DNA of 6,008 nucleotides from Candidatus Aenigmatarchaeota archaeon (GCA_026397455.1 JAPLUX010000111.1:1-6008); one strand, 5' to 3'; counted from the first letter of the stretch, positions 1-5,966 are shown. Notes: generated by a model from the sequence alone, not told the origin. A program made the numbers and translations.

Positions 1-273
1 AAATACAACAAGACTACTGGAAATTTAACAGGGACAGTCGAGAACACAGATTTAATCTCTCTAGGTAACATAGACTTTGAAATTTTTTATGCAAACGCTA
101 CTAGAGAAAAATTAGATTTGAATATGGTTTTAGAACCTGGAGAGAAAAACACGTTTATCAGACAAGTAATTGATATGAACATAACTAATAATTACAATAA
201 AATCCGGGTTATAACCAACTGTTCAAACGTTAATGATGAAATCTCTTCTAGCGATGTCAGTGAAGTTACGTGA
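1..273 (+). CDS. Partial secreted pilin-like surface protein (C-terminal end)
   Basis: The reading frame is open from base 1 and ends at TGA 271-273, giving the last 90 residues; the start lies outside the window. The visible part is polar and beta-rich, without membrane segments. It contains a GTVEN...LGNIDFEIF stretch, then LEPGEKNTF and KIRVITNCSNV. This resembles the C-terminal domain of archaeal type IV pilins and related surface proteins: a V-N-T/G strand, an L-x-P-G turn, and a late strand with a Cys. Five N-x-S/T sequons occur at visible residues 3, 8, 32, 60 and 73, as expected for an N-glycosylated extracellular archaeal protein. The pilus ATPase and platform genes converge on it with a one-base gap, which supports a pilin or pilus-associated role. 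The class III signal peptide that would prove this is not in the window, so another CARDB-like or secreted protein is possible. Confidence 0.6.
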   Translation, partial: KYNKTTGNLTGTVENTDLISLGNIDFEIFYANATREKLDLNMVLEPGEKNTFIRQVIDMNITNNYNKIRVITNCSNVNDEISSSDVSEVT

Positions 274-274
274 A

Positions 275-1093
275 TTAAATAGATGATATTGTATAAATTA
301 GTATTCCTACTATCATGAGGATTAAACTATGTTTTATTCCTCCTGCCACCGCACCCTCAGACATCTTGCCTATGACTAAACCTGCGAAAAATCCTTGAAT
401 TATGATAAGGTTTCTGAACATCGCTTTGTATTCGCCTGACATATCTTTCCCTGCTTGCCCCATAATTGTTCCAGATGAAGTTTGTGATAAGGATGGTACT
501 AAGAATTGCTCTAGACCGATGATGACTACTAAGAAGACGAAGAAAATTATGTAACCAGTTATCGTGTGAGAACTCATGTACAGTTTTCTTTCTTCCCTCA
601 ACCTCTCTATCTCTACTGCAGTCGTGCTCATCGATTCGAATATGTCTGTCAAATTTCCACCAAACCTGTGACTCTCGATTATAGTCGATGCTATCCTCAT
701 TATCAATTTCGATTTTGTACCCTTAGAAAATGCCAAGAATGCGTTTTCAAACGGTATGCCCCATTCCAATTGTGCATTCAATCGTTTGATATAAAAACTC
801 AAAGCACCGTAGTCGTTATCAGAAACAGAATTGATGGCCTGCGGTAAAGACATGCCAGACCTAACAGTTTCAACCAAATCAATCATGAATGGGGAAAAAG
901 AATCTTCTAGCGTCTTGGTTTTCCATGTTCCATAGTATTTAATCAACGCTATTGGTACTATGAACATTATGATAGCTAAGATTATGATGAGGGAAAATAG
1001 GTTAGAAACTTCTCTTAAGAACAAAAAATCGAAGAGTATTATCAAAGCTACTATTATTCCGTTAACTATGGTTATAGTCTTTATTTTTTCCAT
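275..1093 (-). CDS. T2SF-domain pilus platform protein, second half (ArlJ/TadC-like)
   Basis: This 272-residue integral membrane protein would form half of the inner platform on which the pilus ATPase works. Hydrophobic segments lie at about 6-28, 31-53, 177-199, 225-245 and 252-271. Between the second and third is a cytoplasmic T2SF helical domain at about 64-190. It carries the family pattern FMIDLVETVRSGMSLPQAI, a later WGIPFENAF and a RFGGNLTDIFESM stretch. The ATG at 1091-1093 directly follows the TAG of the upstream T2SF gene in the same frame. An AGGTTGAG element six bases before the ATG could bind the ribosome, so independent or coupled re-initiation is plausible. It is last in the minus-strand cluster and its TAA (275-277) is one base from the stop of the convergent pilin-like gene. 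The family is clear; whether the system is an adhesive pilus, an archaellum or a secretion-type pilus cannot be read from this protein. Confidence 0.85.
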   Translation of the reverse strand: MEKIKTITIVNGIIVALIILFDFLFLREVSNLFSLIIILAIIMFIVPIALIKYYGTWKTKTLEDSFSPFMIDLVETVRSGMSLPQAINSVSDNDYGALSFYIKRLNAQLEWGIPFENAFLAFSKGTKSKLIMRIASTIIESHRFGGNLTDIFESMSTTAVEIERLREERKLYMSSHTITGYIIFFVFLVVIIGLEQFLVPSLSQTSSGTIMGQAGKDMSGEYKAMFRNLIIIQGFFAGLVIGKMSEGAVAGGIKHSLILMIVGILIYTISSI

Positions 1094-1972
1094 CTACATC
1101 TCAACCTGTGTCATGTTTAAGAATATTATAAATCCAGTATTCATTGCTGGTATCAACAAGTATACACTCATCGTCATCAGTTGCGCTATATCAAAGCCAC
1201 CCAATTCTGGTTGAATCATGTTCATAACAGAGAATAGTGAAATCAAAAACAGTGGAGCTGCAATCATCAAACCAGTGTAGAATTCAGCATAAGTCGACAG
1301 TTGATCCAAGTATTTTTCTCTCTTTATTCTCCACCTGAATAAGGCTTGTTCACCGGCATTCTTCAAGAATGTCCTCAGGTCACCACCGCCTTCTATAGTA
1401 GTGGTTAAACCTTGTAATAGTTGTCTAAATTTTTCAGACGGGGTTCTCTTAGAAACTTCCTTCAAGGCTGTCATTGGGTCTATACCAAAGACTTCAACGT
1501 TTCTGACAACCTTTTGCATCTCTTCAGCTATGACATCGTATTCTTTGAATTCTGAGAGCAACTTGAAAATAGCCTGTGGGGAAACACCAGAAGCAGCTAT
1601 AGCCCCCATGTGTGATATGGCGAAAGGTAGATTTGTTTCGATGTTTCTTTTACGTGATATAACTCTCTCATAAGGATAAAAAACTCCAGCCACGAGGATT
1701 ATCATACCTACGATTACTGGAACGAATATAAAAGACAATACAGTTAAAAAAATATTCAATTTTAACACGGTTAAAATCAAGATGGATGTTATTATCAGGC
1801 TGATGAAATAGCCGATTGACATCGTTAGACAAATAGTGCTAATATAATTCTTCGGTGAAACCATCAGGCCAGATTTGGGGAGAGTGAATTTTACAGGGTT
1901 GAGTACATCTGGATATTTGTCTGATATCCAATCGAACGTTCTTGAAGCAAACTTTCTGTATTCTGTTAACAT
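1094..1972 (-). CDS. T2SF-domain pilus platform protein, first half (ArlJ/TadB-like)
   Basis: This 292-residue membrane protein is the first of two T2SF proteins after the ATPase. Hydrophobic segments lie at about 43-70, 73-99, 225-252 and 264-288. The cytoplasmic T2SF domain at about 113-245 contains LPFAISHMGAIAASGVSP, VFGIDPMTAL and TTIEGGGDLRTFL, the usual helix-Gly-turn landmarks of the family. In known systems such proteins contact the hexameric ATPase and the pilin base in the cytoplasmic membrane. The ATG at 1970-1972 is preceded by an in-frame TAG (1973-1975), which fixes the N-terminal limit. There is no good Shine-Dalgarno within 15 bases; an AGGAAG lies further off. The start is 28 bases after the ATPase stop. 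The gene ends in TAG, followed at once by the in-frame ATG of the next T2SF gene, and the two together (about 565 residues) match the length and domain order of single-chain archaeal ArlJ/FlaJ proteins. Confidence 0.85.
   Translation of the reverse strand: MLTEYRKFASRTFDWISDKYPDVLNPVKFTLPKSGLMVSPKNYISTICLTMSIGYFISLIITSILILTVLKLNIFLTVLSFIFVPVIVGMIILVAGVFYPYERVISRKRNIETNLPFAISHMGAIAASGVSPQAIFKLLSEFKEYDVIAEEMQKVVRNVEVFGIDPMTALKEVSKRTPSEKFRQLLQGLTTTIEGGGDLRTFLKNAGEQALFRWRIKREKYLDQLSTYAEFYTGLMIAAPLFLISLFSVMNMIQPELGGFDIAQLMTMSVYLLIPAMNTGFIIFLNMTQVEM
1100..1107 (-). promoter_or_regulatory. Shine-Dalgarno-like AGGTTGAG for the second T2SF gene
   Basis: On the minus strand AGGTTGAG lies inside the last codons of the first T2SF gene, six bases before the ATG at 1093. 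It differs by one inserted T from the archaeal AGGTGA-type core. It matters because it argues for independent or coupled translation of the second half rather than readthrough of the TAG between the two. Confidence 0.45.
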
Positions 1973-2000
1973 CTAAAATAGAATTAGTCTTCCTAGTATT

Positions 2001-3755
2001 TTATTTTTCTGAAACGACCTTATAACCGAAAATTTGATGAATCGGTATTTTTTGTGGTTTAACTTCCTGTTTAATTTCCACTTGTTCTTTTTTCTCTTGT
2101 TCTACTGGTTTTGGTTCTTCTTTCAAGGTTACAGTACCTACTTGTTTCAGAATTTTTTCAGGGTTTTTATAGTATTCGTTGATGAGTTTGCAAACTTCGA
2201 CATAATCTTTTATATTACTCTTAACCATCCAGTCCAGAACAGTTTTCCTTCTCGATATTTCTTCTATCGCTTCTTCCACAGTTGTTCCTTTATCATTTGC
2301 GATTTTTTGGAGGAGATAACTATCCTTATTGAAGATGAAAGTATCATCGCTTGGGTTCCATTCGATTGAACGAAAAGTTTCTGCTTCAGTGGTTTCTTGG
2401 TTAATAGATATGATTTCGTCTACTTCTTTAATTCTTCTCGCAGACTTTCCTTTCTCTTTTGCATGAATCATCACTGCGATAAGGTCTAAACTTTCTACTA
2501 GACTGGGTGATAATTCTATTGGTGGTGTCGTCAACCTTTTGACAACAGTATCGACTGAACCTGCATGGAATGTAGTCATACAAGGATGACCAGAAGACAT
2601 ACCTTGGAACATGACGTATGCTTCTTTACCCCTTACTTCTCCTATGATGGCATAATCTGGGTTCTGTCTGAATGATCCTTTCAACAAATCGAACAGTGTG
2701 ATTTCACCGTATTTTTCTCCTGTGGGCATCGGTATTCCGAAACCAAGACGAGTGACAGTCGGAATCCAGTGATCATGCGGAATTCTTAATTCTCTCGTGT
2801 CTTCAATGCTGACAATCTTTGCCTCTGGCGGGATGAACATCGATATGCTATTCAAGAAACTAGTTTTTCCAGTTGCCACACCACCTGCTATCATTAAAGA
2901 GACACCAGTCTCGACCAAATACCAAAAGTATGCCATTCCCATGGAAGAGATTGTATTCGATTCTATTTGATCGATCGGAGAAAAAGGTCTTTCTGAGAAT
3001 TTTCTTATAGAGAATGTCGGACCTCTCGTTGCTATATCACCGGCTAAGGTTGCATTAACTCTACTTCCATCTGGTAATGTTCCATCCAATATCGGCTCGG
3101 CATAACTGACATACCTACCGCAACGTTCGGATAGTTTTATGATGAATTCACGTAGAGTTTCTATTTTATCATAAATAATGTTCGTCCTTATTGAACCGTA
3201 TTTTCTATGGATAATATAGAGTGGTATGCCGATACCATCACAACCGATGTCTTCCAGCCAAGGGTCTCTCAAGAGTGGTTCTATCTCATTCAGGCCAACA
3301 TAGTTTCTGAAGATATAATACATCGTCCTGACATACTGGTCTGGTGAAACAGGAATGGCAAGTTCTTTCAATACTTTTTTAATTTGTTCTTCTAAGTATA
3401 CCATAGCCTGGGGAGTGGATTTAATCGACGTTAATCCAACCTCTATAAGATCCATCAGTGTGGAGGAAATTTTCTCTAAAAATTTCTTTTCTTTATCGGA
3501 CAACTCAGGTTCTTCTAAAAAATACCTCAATTGTTTGTCTCTTGGATCCCATTGTATATGGGCATAAGCGAATGGCAATATCAACGGATACTTGACATCA
3601 ACCTTACTAGGATCATCCATTGGCGGTAGTTCTACAAAAGTTTTAGGGCTCTCTATCTGGAATTGAGGTAAGATTACTTCTTCTACCGGTTGTTTCGGCT
3701 GAGTCATCTTCCTCCATAAAATTCCTTTCAAGCCTTCAATTTTTGGAATAGCCAT
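2001..3755 (-). CDS. Type II/IV secretion (pilus) ATPase, FlaI/GspE family
   Basis: This 584-residue cytoplasmic hexameric ATPase would power pilus assembly with the two T2SF proteins encoded just downstream. Residues from about 45 onward carry the archaeal N-domain pattern (VKYPLILPFAYAHIQWD, later EPELSDKEKKFL). The RecA-like core has Walker A GGVATGKTS at about 291-299 (Lys297), an Asp box IEDTRELRIPH at about 317-327, a Walker B region YAIIGEVRGKEA at about 368-379 (Glu373) and a His box TTFHAG around His397. All catalytic motifs are intact. The last ~45 residues form a Lys/Glu/Pro-rich tail ending in PIHQIFGYKVVSEK. The frame is open up to an ATG at 3824, but that start would overlap eS26 by 65 bases. 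I prefer the ATG at 3753-3755, four bases after the eS26 TGA. An ATG at 3707 (568 residues) with GGAGG three bases before it is the main alternative. Whether it drives an archaellum or another pilus is not decidable; no archaellum accessory genes are in view. Confidence 0.92.
   Translation of the reverse strand: MAIPKIEGLKGILWRKMTQPKQPVEEVILPQFQIESPKTFVELPPMDDPSKVDVKYPLILPFAYAHIQWDPRDKQLRYFLEEPELSDKEKKFLEKISSTLMDLIEVGLTSIKSTPQAMVYLEEQIKKVLKELAIPVSPDQYVRTMYYIFRNYVGLNEIEPLLRDPWLEDIGCDGIGIPLYIIHRKYGSIRTNIIYDKIETLREFIIKLSERCGRYVSYAEPILDGTLPDGSRVNATLAGDIATRGPTFSIRKFSERPFSPIDQIESNTISSMGMAYFWYLVETGVSLMIAGGVATGKTSFLNSISMFIPPEAKIVSIEDTRELRIPHDHWIPTVTRLGFGIPMPTGEKYGEITLFDLLKGSFRQNPDYAIIGEVRGKEAYVMFQGMSSGHPCMTTFHAGSVDTVVKRLTTPPIELSPSLVESLDLIAVMIHAKEKGKSARRIKEVDEIISINQETTEAETFRSIEWNPSDDTFIFNKDSYLLQKIANDKGTTVEEAIEEISRRKTVLDWMVKSNIKDYVEVCKLINEYYKNPEKILKQVGTVTLKEEPKPVEQEKKEQVEIKQEVKPQKIPIHQIFGYKVVSEK
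3711..3715 (-). promoter_or_regulatory. GGAGG before an alternative ATPase start at 3707
   Basis: On the minus strand GGAGG sits three bases before an in-frame ATG at 3705-3707 of the ATPase. The spacing is short, and the bases also encode Trp-Arg-Lys of the longer reading, so it may be chance. If used, the ATPase would have 568 residues and a 52-base gap from eS26. Confidence 0.3.
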
Positions 3756-3759
3756 ACCA

Positions 3760-4044
3760 TCATTTAAGCATATGTTTTTTTCTAACAGATTTTCCTCTTT
3801 GGACGATATGGTAGAACCTGGCACACTTTGGACATACTCTCTGTTTTTCTCTCATCAAATGCAAAAATCTTCTGTCCATTTGTTTTAGTATGACTGGATC
3901 ATTTATTCTGAAACCTCTGTATGATATGAAAGTTTTCCATCTTGGAACTTTTCTACCACACTTGTCACATCTTACTGATGCCTCTGCTCCACGCTGACGC
4001 GTGTGCTGGTATTTCCTCGTGTACGGGGCTGTTGATACTGGCAA
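3760..4044 (-). CDS. rps26e: Ribosomal protein eS26, divergent (zinc-binding small subunit protein)
   Basis: This is a 94-residue, strongly basic protein. It has two zinc-binding pairs, C26-x2-C29 and C71-x2-C74, separated by about 40 residues. The first sits in VRCDKCGRKVPRWKT and the second in VCPKCARFYHIV, followed by a basic Lys/Arg tail. The layout of an RG-rich N-terminus, V-R-C-x2-C...V-P...K, then C-x2-C-A-x4-[IV]-V and a terminal basic stretch matches eS26, whose human member has its cysteine pairs at very similar spacing. eS26 sits at the mRNA exit of the small ribosomal subunit. The start is TTG (4042-4044), chosen because GGAAGGTGAT lies three bases upstream and no in-frame ATG is near. 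It is first in the pilus cluster, its TGA four bases before the preferred ATPase ATG. The middle is poorly like eS26, so an unrelated basic zinc-ribbon protein is the alternative. Confidence 0.7.
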   Translation of the reverse strand: MPVSTAPYTRKYQHTRQRGAEASVRCDKCGRKVPRWKTFISYRGFRINDPVILKQMDRRFLHLMREKQRVCPKCARFYHIVQRGKSVRKKHMLK

Positions 4045-4047
4045 AAA

Positions 4048-4057
4048 ATCACCTTCC
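4048..4057 (-). promoter_or_regulatory. Strong Shine-Dalgarno GGAAGGTGAT deciding a TTG start
   Basis: Read on the minus strand, GGAAGGTGAT is almost fully complementary to the archaeal 16S rRNA 3' end and lies three bases before TTG 4042-4044. It is the best ribosome binding site in the window and is the reason for accepting a TTG start for the eS26-like gene. Confidence 0.75.
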
Positions 4058-4087
4058 TTATCTTTTAATATTATTCTTCTTCCATCG

Positions 4088-4094
4088 TTTTAAA
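4088..4094 (-). promoter_or_regulatory. TATA-like box for the eS26-pilus cluster
   Basis: TTTAAAA on the minus strand is centred about 47 bases before the TTG start. With the usual archaeal spacing of about 25 bases, transcription would begin near 4066, giving a leader of about 20 bases that includes the strong Shine-Dalgarno. Position and composition fit; AT-rich context makes chance matches common. Confidence 0.4.
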
Positions 4095-4096
4095 GG

Positions 4097-4104
4097 TTAA
4101 ATTA
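4097..4104 (+). promoter_or_regulatory. TATA-like box for the 101-residue gene and RtcB
   Basis: TTAAATTA on the plus strand is centred about 25 bases before the ATG at 4126. That distance places the transcription start at or very near the ATG. No Shine-Dalgarno precedes the ATG, which together suggests a leaderless transcript, a common archaeal arrangement. The exact box edges are uncertain in this AT-rich stretch. Confidence 0.4.
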
Positions 4105-4125
4105 TTTATTCTTGTAATATGATTC

Positions 4126-4431
4126 ATGGAAAAATATCCTGAGACTGTCTTGACAAAGGATAAAAAAGGTAATTTAGAGGTTAGAAACCTTGTTTCTCGT
4201 GGACATTTTGTGATGTATGATTATAGGGATGTTAAGGCATTCAAACAAGTGGAAGGTAACAAGAAAAAAATATACTTGAAGGATGAAAACGGTCAAATTT
4301 CAGAGTATTACATAATTCCTTTAAAAGCAGGAAATCGTTCTTTATTGATAACACCTGAAAAAGCAGAAGAAAAAACTAGAAAAGTTTGGAATGAAAAAAC
4401 AAAAAAAGAAGATGATTTGTGGAAAACTTAA
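4126..4431 (+). CDS. Hypothetical protein, 101 residues, upstream of rtcB
   Basis: I do not recognise this protein. It is small, soluble, Lys/Glu-rich, and has no Cys, signal peptide or membrane segment. The first ~75 residues alternate charged and hydrophobic positions, as in a small beta-rich fold (GHFVMYDYRDVKAF, KKIYLKDENGQI, EYYIIPLKAGNRSLLI). The last ~25 are a highly charged, probably helical tail. The ATG at 4126-4128 lies about 25 bases after a TATA-like box with no Shine-Dalgarno, so it is probably translated from a leaderless message. Its stop (TAA 4429-4431) is 32 bases before the preferred rtcB ATG on the same strand, so the two are likely co-transcribed. It lacks the features of archease, the usual RtcB partner. 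It is probably real because of its length, start context and close same-strand packing with rtcB; function is unknown. Confidence 0.7.
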   Translation: MEKYPETVLTKDKKGNLEVRNLVSRGHFVMYDYRDVKAFKQVEGNKKKIYLKDENGQISEYYIIPLKAGNRSLLITPEKAEEKTRKVWNEKTKKEDDLWKT

Positions 4432-4454
4432 ATAATGATGTTCTGTATATAGAT

Positions 4455-4458
4455 GTGA
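4455..4458 (+). promoter_or_regulatory. GTGA Shine-Dalgarno-like element for rtcB
   Basis: GTGA, part of the archaeal GGTGA core, lies five bases before the ATG at 4464-4466. It supports that start over the in-frame GTG at 4419, which has no convincing ribosome binding site and overlaps the previous gene by 13 bases. Confidence 0.4.
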
Positions 4459-4463
4459 GTAAA

Positions 4464-5912
4464 ATGAACTTGAAAGAAAGATTAAAAAATGTTGGAAAAT
4501 GTAGATGGGAATTACCTAAAGATGCAAAACCGGGGATGAGAGTTCCAGCTTTGTTTTTCTTGTCTGAAAAACTTTTAAAAGATGTTGAAGAAGGCGCAAT
4601 CGAACAAGCAGCTAACATAGCTTTTCTTCCGGGAATTTACAAACATTCTATAGCATTGCCTGATATGCACTTTGGATATGGTTTCCCTATCGGTGGAGTT
4701 GCTGCTCTAGACTTTGAAAACGGTGGTTTATCACCCGGTGGAATCGGTTTCGATATTAATTGTGGAGTTCGTTTACTCAGGACAAATTTAACAGTCGATA
4801 AAATAAAACCAAAAGTAAGAGAATTGTTAGAATCAATGTTCAAGAATGTCCCTTCTGGTGTCGGGGAGACAGGGAAAATTAAGTTGAGTTTTTCTGAATT
4901 AGATGAAGTTTTAGTTAACGGTGCGAAATGGGCTGCTGAAAATGGTTACGGAACTGAAAAAGATTTAGAATTTTTAGAAGAGAATGGTTGTATGAAAGGT
5001 GCTGACGCAAATAAAGTTTCTAATGAAGCAAAGAAAAGAGGCGCACCTCAACTTGGAACTTTAGGGGCTGGAAATCATTTTCTTGAGATTCAAGTCGTGG
5101 ATAAAATTTTCTTACCAGAAGTGGCGAAAGTTTTTGGGATTGAAAAACCTGGACAAGTTTGCGTTATGATACATACAGGGTCAAGAGGATTTGGACATCA
5201 AGTCTGCACAGATTATCTGAGAATTTTAGAATCAAGATTCAGGGATGAAATAAGAAGTCTTCCTGATAGAGAACTAGTTTATGCTCCTTCTGGAACAAAG
5301 GAATGTGAAGATTATTTTTCTGCTATGGCTTGTGGAGCTAACTATGCCTGGACTAACAGATCTTTAATCATGCATTGGATAAGAGAAAGTTTTGTAAATA
5401 TCTTAGGAATGAAAATAGAAGATATCGGTTTAGAAGTAGTGTATGATGTGGCACATAATATAGGAAAGATTGAAACTCATGAAATAGATGGGGAGAAGAA
5501 AAAAGTTTATTTGCATAGAAAGGGAGCGACTAGAGCTTTTCCACCGGGAAGTCCTGAAATTCCAAAATCTCATCAAAATGTAGGGCAAGCAATTATACTT
5601 CCTGGTTCAATGGGAACTTCTAGTTATTTGCTTGTCGGAACAGAAACTGCAAAAGATACTTTCTATTCTACTGCTCATGGTGCTGGTAGATTACAATCTA
5701 GATCAGGGGCGTTAAGACATTTGAGGGGGGAACAAGTGAAAGCCGATCTAGAGAAAAGAGGTATCTTAGTCAAGGCTGCGACTTGGAAAGTTATCGCTGA
5801 AGAAGCTCCCGAAGTTTACAAAGAAATAGATGAAGTAGCGAGAGTGAGTGACGAGGCAGGGATAGGAAAACGTGTTGTAAGATTTTTACCGATAGGCGTA
5901 ATCAAAGGGTAA
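4464..5912 (+). CDS. rtcB: RNA-splicing ligase RtcB (tRNA ligase, 3'-phosphate/5'-OH)
   Basis: RtcB joins RNA ends carrying a 2',3'-cyclic or 3'-phosphate to 5'-OH ends, using GTP and Mn2+. In archaea it ligates tRNA exons after intron excision and repairs RNA. From the ATG at 4464 the protein has 482 residues, against 481 in Pyrococcus horikoshii RtcB, and the opening ...CRWELPK aligns with that protein's ...IRWEIPK. The active site is complete: GFDINCGVR (Asp97, Cys100), GNHFLE (Asn204, His205), HTGSRGFGHQ (His237), YDVAHNIGK (His330), the guanylated histidine in AHGAGR (His405), and the C-terminal IGVIKG (Lys481) that contacts GMP. There is no intein, although archaeal rtcB genes often carry one. 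A GTG at 4419 would add 15 residues and overlap the upstream gene by 13 bases; alignment and a GTGA element favour 4464. The upstream gene is an unknown protein rather than archease. Confidence 0.97.
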   Translation: MNLKERLKNVGKCRWELPKDAKPGMRVPALFFLSEKLLKDVEEGAIEQAANIAFLPGIYKHSIALPDMHFGYGFPIGGVAALDFENGGLSPGGIGFDINCGVRLLRTNLTVDKIKPKVRELLESMFKNVPSGVGETGKIKLSFSELDEVLVNGAKWAAENGYGTEKDLEFLEENGCMKGADANKVSNEAKKRGAPQLGTLGAGNHFLEIQVVDKIFLPEVAKVFGIEKPGQVCVMIHTGSRGFGHQVCTDYLRILESRFRDEIRSLPDRELVYAPSGTKECEDYFSAMACGANYAWTNRSLIMHWIRESFVNILGMKIEDIGLEVVYDVAHNIGKIETHEIDGEKKKVYLHRKGATRAFPPGSPEIPKSHQNVGQAIILPGSMGTSSYLLVGTETAKDTFYSTAHGAGRLQSRSGALRHLRGEQVKADLEKRGILVKAATWKVIAEEAPEVYKEIDEVARVSDEAGIGKRVVRFLPIGVIKG

Positions 5913-5918
5913 TAACCC

Positions 5919-5940
5919 TAAATAATAAACTAATTATTTA
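5919..5940. repeat. Perfect 8-bp AT palindrome downstream of rtcB
   Basis: TAAATAAT (5919-5926) and ATTATTTA (5933-5940) are exact inverted repeats around a six-base loop. It starts seven bases after the rtcB stop, next to a weaker AGGGT/ACCCT hairpin that includes the stop codon (5906-5919). With no G-C pairs it is a poor terminator stem. The right arm also reads as a TATA-like box about 30 bases before the next ATG at 5967, so it may be a promoter element or a site for a dimeric regulator. Confidence 0.4.
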
Positions 5941-5966
5941 AGTGTAACAAAATTCAAAATTAAATT

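Noticed and set aside
566..1673. Open frames on the plus strand opposite the T2SF genes (566-847, 960-1214, 1401-1673)
   Set aside because: They lie antisense to clearly coding T2SF genes and their translations show no family features.
2034..3567. Plus-strand open frames opposite the ATPase gene (2034-2369, 3355-3567)
   Set aside because: The Phe-rich translation of the first is the mirror of the Lys/Glu-rich ATPase tail; both are shadows of the ATPase frame.
3756..3824. Longer ATPase starting at ATG 3824 (607 residues)
   Set aside because: It would overlap eS26 by 65 bases and the extra residues do not resemble the ATPase family; the start at 3755 follows the eS26 stop by four bases.
4119..4142. 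Seven-codon upstream ORF from ATG 4119 overlapping the start of the 101-residue gene
   Set aside because: Too short, without ribosome binding site, and probably at or before the transcription start if the message is leaderless.
4395..4421. A7 tract near the end of the 101-residue gene that could allow a -1 frameshift into the rtcB frame
   Set aside because: The rtcB frame is closed by an in-frame TGA at 4413-4415, just after the A tract and before the GTG at 4419, so no fusion protein can form.
4419..4463. rtcB starting at GTG 4419
   Set aside because: The additional 15 residues do not align with known archaeal RtcB, overlap the upstream gene and lack a ribosome binding site; the ATG at 4464 gives family-typical length.
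4376..4843. Minus-strand open frames opposite rtcB (4376-4618, 4637-4843)
   Set aside because: They are antisense to a fully conserved RtcB frame and have no recognisable features.
4464..5912. Possible intein in rtcB
   Set aside because: Length and continuous alignment with intein-free archaeal RtcB leave no room for one.
5906..5919. AGGGT-AATA-ACCCT hairpin at the rtcB stop as a terminator
   Set aside because: Only five base pairs, overlaps the stop codon and is not followed by a T-run; archaeal termination usually depends on T tracts.
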